A stretch of DNA of 57,593 nt. Origin: Prochloron sp. SulCav_FS08_3_32_3330 (GTDB lineage Bacteria > Cyanobacteriota > Cyanobacteriia > Cyanobacteriales > DYNF01). Location: positions 1-57,593 of the forward strand of contig DYNF01000017.1 in assembly GCA_020721205.1 (NCBI GenBank), written 5' to 3'. Shown piece after piece: positions 7,219-15,086 of this stretch. A program made the translations under genes and the position numbers. Under the pieces are notes generated by a model. That model worked only from the letters and a program-made list of their open reading frames with translations, was not told the DNA's origin and did no database searches. Position 1 is the stretch's first letter, and each line of letters starts with the position of its first letter.

Positions 7219-9060
7219 ATGTCCAAAATATCAGAAGCTATCAATGAAATCTATGCAGAACGTAGTAAATTTGTTGTAATTGGTCTTACAGGAAGAACAG
7301 GTTCAGGTTGTTCTACTGTTGCTGAGATATTAACTCAATATATCAATGAGGTTAATTTACCTTGTCCAAATCAATCTAACTTTACTAGCAATGAAGAACG
7401 TAAGTACAGAATAATATACAACTATATGTCTAAAAATTGGAAACCATTTTATCCAATTACAGTGACAGATATAATAACTTTGTTTATATTAGATAATGAT
7501 CTTGAAGCTTTAGCCGAATTTATATATAAACAAGCCAACAATCATCATGATGGTAATAATAAAAAGGAACAATTTATTCAAGAAATCGAAATAGATTATA
7601 AGAAATGTTATGAAATGAGAGAAAAATGCAAACAAAAACTTAAAGAAATCGAAAATAAAAACGATCAACTTCTGGAAAGTGAGCTTAAAGATTTTAAAGA
7701 TTTTTACTTTAAGGAATTGAGTGAATTTACTAAAAAACTAAAAGAAATCATAGATAAAGTATATCCTCAATTGGGATATACTCATATATATCAAATTATT
7801 GGTGATAATATTCGTTCTTCTGGGAAAGCTTTTGAAGAAACATTTAACCCTAAAAAGATTTATAATTTTGCTAATTTAATCAATAAATTTGTCAAATTAA
7901 TTAGAAAGATAGCAGACAAAGAAAATCAATCTGCAATGATTGTTATAGATGCTATTAGAAATCCATTTGAAGCTTTATTTTTTAAAGATAGATATTCGGC
8001 ATTTTATTTAGTTTCAGTTAATACACCAGATGATGTTCGGATTGAAAGGTTACGAAAAAGCAGAGAGTTAAATGATCAGCAAATAAAATTAATTGATAAA
8101 AAAGAATATCCTAGTAAGCTAAGAGATTCTCAAGTATTTATTTCTCAAAATATTCAAAAATGTATAGAAATATCCGATATACATTTGACTAATTCTCAAT
8201 TAAGTGATCATAATAAATCATTACTTAAAAAGCAACTAGCTCAATATTTAGCACTGATTATACATCCAGGTTTAGTAACACCAACTCCTATAGAAAGATG
8301 TATGCAAATTGCTTATGCGGCAAAGGTAAACTCAGGCTGTATTTCAAGACAAGTCGGAGCCGTTATAACAGATAAAAACTACTCAATTAAAGCTGTAGGT
8401 TGGAACGATACACCATCAGGACAAATACCTTGTTTGCTTCGTAGTGCAGAAAACCTAATTAGAAATGATGATGAACAAGCATTTAGTGACTATGAAAATA
8501 ATGATTGTCGTTTTCTAAAAATTATCACAGATAATTACACAGAAAATTACACAAATGATGCTATAAATGACAATATAAACGGGAGAAATATATCTTTTTG
8601 TTTTAAAGATATTCAAAACTACATTGATGGAGAGAAAAATCAAGTTCATACTAGATCATTACACGCTGAAGAAAATGCTTTTTTACAAATCAGCAAATAT
8701 GGTGGACAAGGTATTGAAGGAGGTATTTTGTTTACAACAGCTAGTCCATGTGAATTATGTGCAAAAAAAGCATATCAATTAGGTATTAGTCAAATAGTAT
8801 ATATTGATCCATATCCAGGCATTGCGAATAATCATATTCTTAAAAGTGGGAGCAAAGATTCAAGACCTGAAATGGAATTATTCTGCGGAGCAATAGGAAA
8901 AGCATATCATCAATTATATCAACCTTTTCTTGCTTTTAAAGATGAGTTATCTATGCTGATAGATATTAGTTATTATAAAACTAAATCTTTAGAAGAAGAA
9001 AATAAATCTTTAAAAGAAGAAATACAACAGTTAAAAAACACACAATCTAATAAGGCGTAA
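7219..9060 (+). CDS. Anti-phage dCTP deaminase (AvcD/DcdV type)
   Basis: 613 aa with two domains in the order known for AvcD/DcdV. An N-terminal P-loop kinase-like domain has Walker A GLTGRTGSGCST at 22-33. A C-terminal cytidine-deaminase-fold domain begins near residue 360 (CMQIAYAAKVNSGCISRQVGAVI), with zinc and catalytic motifs HAEEN near 482 and PCELC near 509. Known members destroy dCTP or dCMP during phage infection and starve replication of nucleotides. A coiled-coil tail rich in Lys and Glu ends the protein. The region between the SRQVGAVI segment and HAEEN is longer than in plain dCMP deaminases, as in the defence family. A ribosome site AGGAGC precedes the ATG. No protein partner is visible. 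Confidence 0.9.
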   Translation: MSKISEAINEIYAERSKFVVIGLTGRTGSGCSTVAEILTQYINEVNLPCPNQSNFTSNEERKYRIIYNYMSKNWKPFYPITVTDIITLFILDNDLEALAEFIYKQANNHHDGNNKKEQFIQEIEIDYKKCYEMREKCKQKLKEIENKNDQLLESELKDFKDFYFKELSEFTKKLKEIIDKVYPQLGYTHIYQIIGDNIRSSGKAFEETFNPKKIYNFANLINKFVKLIRKIADKENQSAMIVIDAIRNPFEALFFKDRYSAFYLVSVNTPDDVRIERLRKSRELNDQQIKLIDKKEYPSKLRDSQVFISQNIQKCIEISDIHLTNSQLSDHNKSLLKKQLAQYLALIIHPGLVTPTPIERCMQIAYAAKVNSGCISRQVGAVITDKNYSIKAVGWNDTPSGQIPCLLRSAENLIRNDDEQAFSDYENNDCRFLKIITDNYTENYTNDAINDNINGRNISFCFKDIQNYIDGEKNQVHTRSLHAEENAFLQISKYGGQGIEGGILFTTASPCELCAKKAYQLGISQIVYIDPYPGIANNHILKSGSKDSRPEMELFCGAIGKAYHQLYQPFLAFKDELSMLIDISYYKTKSLEEENKSLKEEIQQLKNTQSNKA

Positions 9061-9140
9061 ACCGAAGGGGGTGATTTTTACAAAACTTTATAAGTCTGCA
9101 TCTGCCAACACCAACCTTCGGGTGCAATTAGTTTAGCTTT

Positions 9141-11756
9141 TTATTGGGAAGTTTTAGAGTTGAGTTGTTGACGGAGAAAGGCAAAAGTTGCTTCTATTCC
9201 TTTGCTGATAATTTCCGGTGGGGGAAAGATAAGGGGATTGTTTTGTAACTTGAGTCCCTCATTCGACCAAAATCCATTTAAATCTTTTATTTCTGTTAAA
9301 TTACAAATTTCTGGGGGAAGGCTTGTTAGTTGATTCTCATCAAGATATAGCACTATTAATTTAGAAAGTTGACCTATTCCTGGCGGAAGACTCGTTAGTT
9401 TATTTTGCGATAGTTTTAGCACTGTTAAGTTAGAAAGTTGACCTATTTCTGAGGGAAGACTCGTTATTTTATTCTTATTAAGGTTTAGGTTTGTTAAGTT
9501 AGAAAGTTGACCTATTTCTGGGGGAAGGCTCATTAGTTTATTCTCATCAAGCCATAGGTCTGTTAAGTTAGAAAGTTGACCTATTTCTGGAGGCAGACTT
9601 GTTAATTTATTCTCATCAAGCCATAGAAAAGTTAAGTTAGAGAGTTGACCTATTTTTGGTGGCAGACTGGTTAGTTTATTCTCCTGAATCCATAGCTGTG
9701 TTAAGTTAGAAAGTTGACCTATTTCTGGTGGAATACTCGTTAGCTGATTCTTATAAAGGTCTAGCTGTGTTAAGTTAGAAAGTTGACCTATTTCTGGTGC
9801 AATACTCGTTAGTTTATTCTCATTGAGGGGTAGCTTTGTTAAGAGAGAAAGTTGACCTATTTCTGGTGGAATGCTCGTTAGTTGATTCTTATTGAGAGGT
9901 AGTTCTGTTAAGTTAGAAAGTTGACCTATTTCTGGGGGAAGGCTCGTTAGTTTATTTTCATCAAGATATAGGAAAGTTAAGTTAGAGAGTTGACCTATTT
10001 CTGGGGGCAAACTCGTTAGTTTGTTACGCCGGAGGTTTAGAGATATTAAGTTAAAAAGTTGACCTATTTCTGGGGGCAAACTGGTTAGTTTATTGTCACT
10101 GAGAATTAAAGCAGTTAAGTTAGTAAGTTGACCTATTTCTGATGGTAAACTTCTTAGCTGATTCTCATTGAGATCTAGCTTAGTTAAGAGAGAAAGTTGA
10201 CCTATTTCTGATGGTAAACTTCTTAGCTGATTCTCATTGAGGTCTAGCTTAGTTAAGAGAGAAAGTTGACCTATTTCTGATGGTAAATTTGTTAGCCGAT
10301 TACTACCGAGGTCTAAGAATGTTAAGTTAGAAAGTTGACCTATTTCTGATGGTAAACTTCTTAGCTGATTTCCTGCAATATCTAAATTAGTTAAGTTAGA
10401 GAGTTGAGTGATTTTTGCGGGGAAATTTCTTAGTTGATTATTCCCAATATTTAGGGAAGTCAACTTAGAGAGTTGAGTAATTTTTGCAGGAATAATCGTT
10501 AGTTTATTTTTCCAGACCGATAGCGTAGTTAAGTTAGAAAGTTGAGTAATTTCTTGAGGGAAACTTGTTAGTTTATTTTCAAAAAGATATAACTCAGTTA
10601 AGTTAGAGAGTTGACCTATTTCTGGGGGCAAACTCATTAGTTTATTTTCATCAAGATATAGTTCTTTTAAGTTAGAGAGTTGACCTATTTCTGGGGGAAT
10701 ACTTGTTAATTTATTTCCAGAGAGAGATAACTTAGTTAAGTTAGAGAGTTGACCTATTTCTGGGGGAAGACTCGTTAGTTTATTTTCATCGAGAAATAGT
10801 TTTATTAAACGACGGAATTGAGTAATTTCTATGGGAAAACTCGTTAGTTGATTCCAACCGAGGTTTAGTACAGTTAAGTTAGAGAGTTGGGTAATTTCTA
10901 TGGGAAAACTCGTTAATTGACTGTTACTAATATCTAGCAAAGTTAAGTTAGAAAGTTGAGTAATTTCTAGGGGAAAACTTATTAGTTTATTATTTCCAAT
11001 ATATAGGGATGTCAACTTAGAGAGTTGAGTAATTTCTGGAGGAATACTTGTTAGTTTATTACTATCGAGGTTTAGTACAGTTAAATTAGAAAGTTGAGTA
11101 ATTTCTAGGGGAAAACTTGTTAGTTCATTCTCAGCTATATTTAATGATGTTAACTTAGAAAGTTGGGTAATTTCTGAAGGAATACTTGTTAGTTTATTAC
11201 TACCGATATTTAGGGATGCTAAGTTAGAAAGTTGAGTAATTTCTAGGGGAAAACTTATTAGTTGATTACTACCGATGTCTAGGGATGCTAAGTTAGAAAG
11301 TTGAGTAATTTCTGGAGGAATACTTGTTAGTTTATTAATACAGAGTTTTAGAACAGTTAAGTTAAAAAGTTGAGTAATTTCTAGGGGAAAACTTATTAGT
11401 TTATTATTTCCAATATATAGGGATGTCAACTTAGAGAGTTGAGTAATTTCTGGAGGAATACTTGTTAGTTTATTACTATCGAGGTTTAGTACAGTTAAAT
11501 TAGAAAGTTGAGTAATTTCTGGAGGGAGGTTCTTTAGTTGATTATGCCAGAGGTTTAGCTCCGTTAAATGAGACAGTTTAGCAATTTCTGGAGGGAGACT
11601 CCTTAGTTGATTAAAACTGAGGTTTAGCACAGTTAAATTTGATAGTTGACCAATTTCTGGAGGTAACTCACTTATTCCTTTCCTTGACAAATCAAGCTCT
11701 GTCACCTGATCTTTGACTGCTTGGGCGATTATTTGGCGTAATTCTTCTTGATTCAT
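9141..11756 (-). CDS. Giant leucine-rich-repeat protein (about 35 repeats)
   Basis: 871 aa. After a start MNQEELRQIIAQAVKDQ, the protein is an almost unbroken series of 23-residue leucine-rich repeats of the pattern LxxLPPEIGQLSNLTxLxLxxNxLT. A short cap (NNPLIFPPPEIISKG followed by an ATFAFLRQQL helix) resembles the segment that joins LRRs to ROC-COR GTPase in cyanobacterial Roco proteins. Here the protein stops soon after, so the GTPase is absent. No signal peptide or membrane segment is seen, so it is probably cytosolic and binds proteins. Two repeat subtypes alternate in blocks: EITQ in the N-terminal half and EIGQ in the C-terminal half. It converges with the deaminase gene. Confidence 0.9.
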   Translation of the reverse strand: MNQEELRQIIAQAVKDQVTELDLSRKGISELPPEIGQLSNLTVLNLSFNQLRSLPPEIAKLSHLTELNLWHNQLKNLPPEITQLSNLTVLNLDSNKLTSIPPEITQLSKLTSLYIGNNKLISFPLEITQLFNLTVLKLCINKLTSIPPEITQLSNLASLDIGSNQLISFPLEITQLSNLASLNIGSNKLTSIPSEITQLSKLTSLNIAENELTSFPLEITQLSNLTVLNLDSNKLTSIPPEITQLSKLTSLYIGNNKLISFPLEITQLSNLTLLDISNSQLTSFPIEITQLSNLTVLNLGWNQLTSFPIEITQFRRLIKLFLDENKLTSLPPEIGQLSNLTKLSLSGNKLTSIPPEIGQLSNLKELYLDENKLMSLPPEIGQLSNLTELYLFENKLTSFPQEITQLSNLTTLSVWKNKLTIIPAKITQLSKLTSLNIGNNQLRNFPAKITQLSNLTNLDIAGNQLRSLPSEIGQLSNLTFLDLGSNRLTNLPSEIGQLSLLTKLDLNENQLRSLPSEIGQLSLLTKLDLNENQLRSLPSEIGQLTNLTALILSDNKLTSLPPEIGQLFNLISLNLRRNKLTSLPPEIGQLSNLTFLYLDENKLTSLPPEIGQLSNLTELPLNKNQLTSIPPEIGQLSLLTKLPLNENKLTSIAPEIGQLSNLTQLDLYKNQLTSIPPEIGQLSNLTQLWIQENKLTSLPPKIGQLSNLTFLWLDENKLTSLPPEIGQLSNLTDLWLDENKLMSLPPEIGQLSNLTNLNLNKNKITSLPSEIGQLSNLTVLKLSQNKLTSLPPGIGQLSKLIVLYLDENQLTSLPPEICNLTEIKDLNGFWSNEGLKLQNNPLIFPPPEIISKGIEATFAFLRQQLNSKTSQ
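9300..11650. repeat. 69-bp tandem coding repeats of the LRR gene
   Basis: The DNA of the LRR gene is a tandem array with a 69-bp period (23 codons). Neighbouring units are often nearly identical; for example, two consecutive units near 10130-10270 differ by very few bases. This points to recent unit duplication or gene conversion, and repeat number is likely to vary between strains. Confidence 0.8.
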
Positions 11757-11871
11757 GGGTTTATGTTAGCCTCTCTAAGATGCGATAGGATTAATTAATT
11801 TTCTAATAAGTTGGTTTTGGGTGGATGATCTTGAGCTATGGTTTCAATTTTCTAGTTTAACCTAAAAATAG

Positions 11872-12297
11872 CGTTTATACATTAATGCTACCCTTTTCTG
11901 TAGGTATTACCAACAGTTTTATCAGCGATTAATTCGAGAGTTAATAGGAGAGGGAAAATAACCTTTAGTCATTTTGCAAAATTTAACGGCATTTTTCACT
12001 GATTTATTAATAGCTAAAAGTTCGATTAATTCTCTTAATATTGAAGATAATCAAGCCCTTTCTGAATTAGCAATCAAGATGGAATCAAGTTATATTTTAG
12101 CAGTGCAACAACATCTCAGACAATGTGAAAATCAGATTAAATTTAATAGTCAACCTGCTTTATGGTTAGAAGTGGCTATTTTAGGATTATTACCATCAGT
12201 TTTATTAAATATTAATGTTAATAAAACTTCAACTTTTCTTAACTTAAATTCGGTTGTTAATCAGGGGTTACAGCGACCAGTTTTAAGTAAATTTTAG
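11872..12297 (+). pseudogene. Relic of DNA polymerase III gamma/tau C-terminal region (dnaX-like)
   Basis: A frame from 11872 reads FYQRLIRELIGEGK, an in-frame TAA at 11959, then PLVILQNLTAFFTDLLIAK and, further on, ALWLEVAILGLLPSVLL, ending at 12297. This recalls the C-terminal part of cyanobacterial DnaX (a QNL...FF.DLLIAKTAP-type segment and a QPRLWLEVTLLGLLPS-type segment). The Walker ATPase part is absent and the frame is broken, so it is a displaced 3' fragment. The piece after the stop could start at the TTG at 11974 (107 aa), but a function is unlikely. A strong terminator follows at 12316. Confidence 0.6.
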
Positions 12298-12315
12298 CTG
12301 AATTAAATATTATTT

Positions 12316-12346
12316 TAGTCAAGTTTTATCTTGACTATTTTTTTTC
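12316..12346 (+). terminator. Rho-independent terminator after the dnaX-like relic
   Basis: TAGTCAAG, loop TTTTAT, CTTGACTA, followed by a run of eight or more T. This is a textbook terminator, probably carried over with the dnaX 3' end. Confidence 0.75.
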
Positions 12347-12360
12347 TTACTCGGTTATAT

Positions 12361-12651
12361 TTAACTTTTATAAGGAACAAGAATACTGTTTAAAATAAGT
12401 TGATTAAATTGGTCATTGATTTGTTTAGCTAAAGTTTGATTTTTGATCAATAAACCCATTTCTAAATTTAAAGTAAGGGCATATTCAGTGAGATTAGCAC
12501 TGGTAATAAAAAGATATTCTAAATCAGAAATTAAGCCCTTAATATGCAATGAACCATATTTTCCTTGAGCATTTTGTGGACGATGATTTTTTTGCCAAAT
12601 AAAAATATCAGCACGGTTAATAATTTTATTTCCTAAAGCTGTAATCAGATT
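12361..12651 (-). pseudogene. C-terminal fragment of a phospholipase D-like protein (DrmC-like)
   Basis: The frame is open from 12651 to the stop at 12361, about 96 codons. It contains the second HKD motif of the PLD superfamily, HIKGLISD, followed by LFITSANLTEYALTLNLEMG and a typical C-terminus (LILNSILVPY). The pattern resembles DrmC of DISARM defence and similar standalone PLD proteins. The N-terminal half with the first HKD motif is missing. The frame ends at a junction with transposase sequence on the other strand, so it was cut by an insertion and later deletion. A Met inside (12549) could start only 62 aa and would lack the HKD His. Confidence 0.7.
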
Positions 12652-13124
12652 TTACCATTAATTGGCAAGAAGAAAAGGCAATTTGTCCCATGGGTGAAAC
12701 CTCGATTTCTTGGAAACACAGACCCGATCAAGGTGCAAAAGGGTCTATTGAAATTCGTTTTAGTTCAGCTCATTGTCGGATTTGTGAGTCTCGTCATCTT
12801 TGCACTAAAAGTCAGAAGAATCCTCGGCTCTTAAAAATTCGTCCTCAGAAAGAGTTTGAGATTTTAGAAAAAATGAGGACAGAAAGGACTCATCCTGAGT
12901 TTAAAGAGCTTTATAAGCAAAGAGCCGGAATTGAAGGCACAATTTCACAAGCCACTGGCGGGTTTTGTTTACGTCGTTCTCGTTATCTTGGTTTAGCCAA
13001 AACTCATCTTCAAAATATAGCGATCGCTTGTGCCATCAATTTAACTCGTCTGATGGCTTGGTTTGAGGGCATTCCAAAAGAATCTACTCGTACTTCGAGA
13101 TTTACCTGTCTTCAAAACTTTTGA
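12645..13124 (+). pseudogene. 3' half of an IS1182-family transposase
   Basis: The frame opens after the TAA at 12642 and runs to 13124. It encodes INWQEEKAICPMGETSISWKHR, a Cys pair region (CRICESRHLC), and RAGIEGTISQATGGF...LRRSRYLGLAKTHLQN, the conserved C-terminal DDE part of IS1182-type transposases, including the final catalytic Glu of GIEGT. The N-terminal half with the catalytic Asp residues and the left end are gone. I could not find terminal inverted repeats. It abuts the PLD fragment and marks a past insertion-deletion. Confidence 0.8.
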
Positions 13125-13248
13125 TTAGTTTTTTAATTGCATAATTTGTTCCTTTTGTCAATTTTTTTGTTACAAAACATTTCGCCAACAGGATCATTCA
13201 TTTCAAATCTCATATTTTTCCGTTCAATAAATTGAACTCAGATTGTGG

Positions 13249-13254
13249 TATAAT
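13249..13254 (+). promoter_or_regulatory. -10 box upstream of the AAA/DUF4276 pair
   Basis: A perfect TATAAT lies 36 bases before the ATG at 13291. No good -35 hexamer stands 17 bases upstream, so either an activator is needed or the match is chance. Confidence 0.4.
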
Positions 13255-13290
13255 GATTGAAATTAAGTTTATTTTGTCTTAAACAAAAAA

Positions 13291-14475
13291 ATGAAAATTG
13301 TCACCTTAAAGATTAAAAATTATCGAGTATTTGAAAACTTAGAAATTGAAGATATACCATCTTTTTGTGTCATTATCGGTGCAAATGGTACGGGAAAATC
13401 AACCCTATTTGATATTTTTGGTTTTTTACGAGATGCTTTAAAAAATAATATTCGTCAGGCACTTCAAGTAAGGGGAGGTTATAAAGAAGTTATTACTAGA
13501 GGAAAAGAACAAGAAAATATAGAAATTGAGTTACAATTTAAGATGAATATTTTAAATACAGAAAGACTTGTCACCTATTTATTAATCATTGGAGAAGATC
13601 ATAAACGCCCCGTAATTAAAAGAGAAATTTTACGTTATAAAAGGGATGAACATGGCAAACCTTTTCACTTTTTAGATTTTAAATTAGGTCAAGGTTATGC
13701 TATTACTAATGAAGAAGATTTTAGTAAACCTAAAGAAAAATTAGAAAGGGAAGAACAAAAACTAGAATCTAATGATATTTTAGCCATAAAAGGATTAGGA
13801 CAATTTCAAAGATTTAAAGCTGCTAGTGCTTTTCGTTCATTAATTGAAAATTGGCACGTTTCCGATTTTCATATTAGTGAAGCAAGGGGAAGTAAAGATG
13901 CTCTTTATGCTGAACATTTATCACCCACAGGTGACAATATGGCAAGTGTTGCCCAATATATTTATCAAAATCATTCAGATCTTTTTCAAACAATTCTAAC
14001 AAAAATGCAAGAAAGAGTTCCGGGTATTTCCAAAGTAGAAGCCAAAGATACAGAAGACGGAAGATTAATTTTAAAATTTCAAGATCAAGCATTTAAAGAT
14101 CCTTTTATAGATCGCTATGTATCTGATGGTACAATGAAAATGTTTGCCTATTTAATCTTACTTTTTGATCCAAAACCTCATCCTTTATTATGTGTAGAAG
14201 AACCTGAAAATCAACTTTATCCCACCTTATTAAGAGAATTAGCTGAAGAATTTGCTAGTTATGCAGATCGAGGAGGACAAGTATTTGTTTCTACCCATTC
14301 TCCTGACTTTTTAAATGCAGTTTCTTTAGAAAATATTTTTTGGTTAATTAAAGAAGAAGGTATTACCAAAATCTATAAAGCAAAAGATAATCAAATTCTT
14401 AGAAATTTAGTAGAACAAGGAGATTTACCCGGCTATTTATGGAATCAAGGTTGGTTTGAAGGAGTTGCACCTTAA
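13291..14475 (+). CDS. AAA_21-type ATPase (SMC/OLD-like), partner of DUF4276 protein
   Basis: 394 aa. ABC-like ATPase with Walker A GANGTGKST at 30-38, Walker B LLCVEEPENQLYP near 306 and an H-loop FVSTHSPDFLNAV near 333. The inserted middle region (about 75-270) is charged and helical, as in RecF/OLD-like ATPases. Its stop codon overlaps by one base the start of the DUF4276 gene, so the two are translationally coupled. AAA ATPase plus small DUF4276 or DUF4435 partner is a recurrent toxin-sensor layout in bacterial defence (compare PARIS), in which the ATPase restrains the effector. That function is inference. Confidence 0.85.
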   Translation: MKIVTLKIKNYRVFENLEIEDIPSFCVIIGANGTGKSTLFDIFGFLRDALKNNIRQALQVRGGYKEVITRGKEQENIEIELQFKMNILNTERLVTYLLIIGEDHKRPVIKREILRYKRDEHGKPFHFLDFKLGQGYAITNEEDFSKPKEKLEREEQKLESNDILAIKGLGQFQRFKAASAFRSLIENWHVSDFHISEARGSKDALYAEHLSPTGDNMASVAQYIYQNHSDLFQTILTKMQERVPGISKVEAKDTEDGRLILKFQDQAFKDPFIDRYVSDGTMKMFAYLILLFDPKPHPLLCVEEPENQLYPTLLRELAEEFASYADRGGQVFVSTHSPDFLNAVSLENIFWLIKEEGITKIYKAKDNQILRNLVEQGDLPGYLWNQGWFEGVAP

Positions 14476-14918
14476 TGAGTTACGATTTAATTTTTTTAGT
14501 AGAAGAACCATCAATTGAAATTGTATTAACAGAAATTTTACCAAAAATTATACCTGCTGAAATTTCTTTTATTTGTATTCCGCATCAAGGTAAACAAGAT
14601 TTAGTAAAATCAATTCCTAGAAAACTTAAAGCTTTTCAATTTAGCCCTAATACTAAATTTATTATTGTCCATGATCAAGATTCCCATGATTGTCAAAAAC
14701 TAAAATCAGAATTATTAAATATTTGTCAAAAAGCAGGAAATTTTGATGTAATAGTTAGGATTATTTGTCATGAATTAGAATCATGGTTTTTAGGGGATTT
14801 ACTAGCAGTAGAAAAAGCCTATAATCTTGAACAAAATACCTTAAGTAAAAAACAAAATAACAAAAAATTTCGTAATCCAGATCAACTTAATTCGGCAAAA
14901 CAAGAACTAAGAAATTAG
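14475..14918 (+). CDS. DUF4276 family protein, apparently C-terminally truncated
   Basis: 147 aa. The start MSYDLIFLVEEPSIEIVL and the motif CHELESWFLGDLLAVEKAY (near 98-116) followed by FRNPDQLNSAKQEL identify DUF4276, a fold thought to be TOPRIM-like. Family members normally continue about 40 residues further into a SGS...RSFQVF segment. Here the frame stops five bases before a 36-bp perfect palindrome, so the C-terminal segment is lost. Downstream of the palindrome, a frame reads ESTSILVL, which could be a worn remnant of that segment, but this is weak. The gene may be inactive, or the fragment may still bind its ATPase partner. Confidence 0.75.
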   Translation: MSYDLIFLVEEPSIEIVLTEILPKIIPAEISFICIPHQGKQDLVKSIPRKLKAFQFSPNTKFIIVHDQDSHDCQKLKSELLNICQKAGNFDVIVRIICHELESWFLGDLLAVEKAYNLEQNTLSKKQNNKKFRNPDQLNSAKQELRN

Positions 14919-14923
14919 GACAT

Positions 14924-14959
14924 TTGTGTAGAGACGTAATATATTACGTCTCTACACAA
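14924..14959. repeat. 36-bp perfect palindrome
   Basis: The left arm TTGTGTAGAGACGTAATA is followed directly by its exact reverse complement, 18 + 18 bases with no loop. Hairpins of the GTAGAGACGT...ACGTCTCTAC type are dispersed repeats in cyanobacterial genomes. It lies just after the early stop of the DUF4276 gene and could act as a transcription stop or as a palindromic mobile unit. Confidence 0.85.
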
Positions 14960-15086
14960 AATCAAAAGAAGTCTTAACTAGATTACAAGACAAGTCCTGT
15001 AATCCCCGTCAGACCGAATCCACAAGCATTTTAGTTTTACTTCCACTTTTGACATTCAAGATAGAATCGTTTTAGCCCTACACAGT

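Noticed and set aside
9300..11650. Regular DNA repeats that could suggest CRISPR or satellite DNA
   Set aside because: They are in frame and encode leucine-rich repeats throughout, with intact start and stop.
12645..13124. Intact insertion sequence
   Set aside because: Only the C-terminal half of the transposase is present and no terminal inverted repeats could be found.
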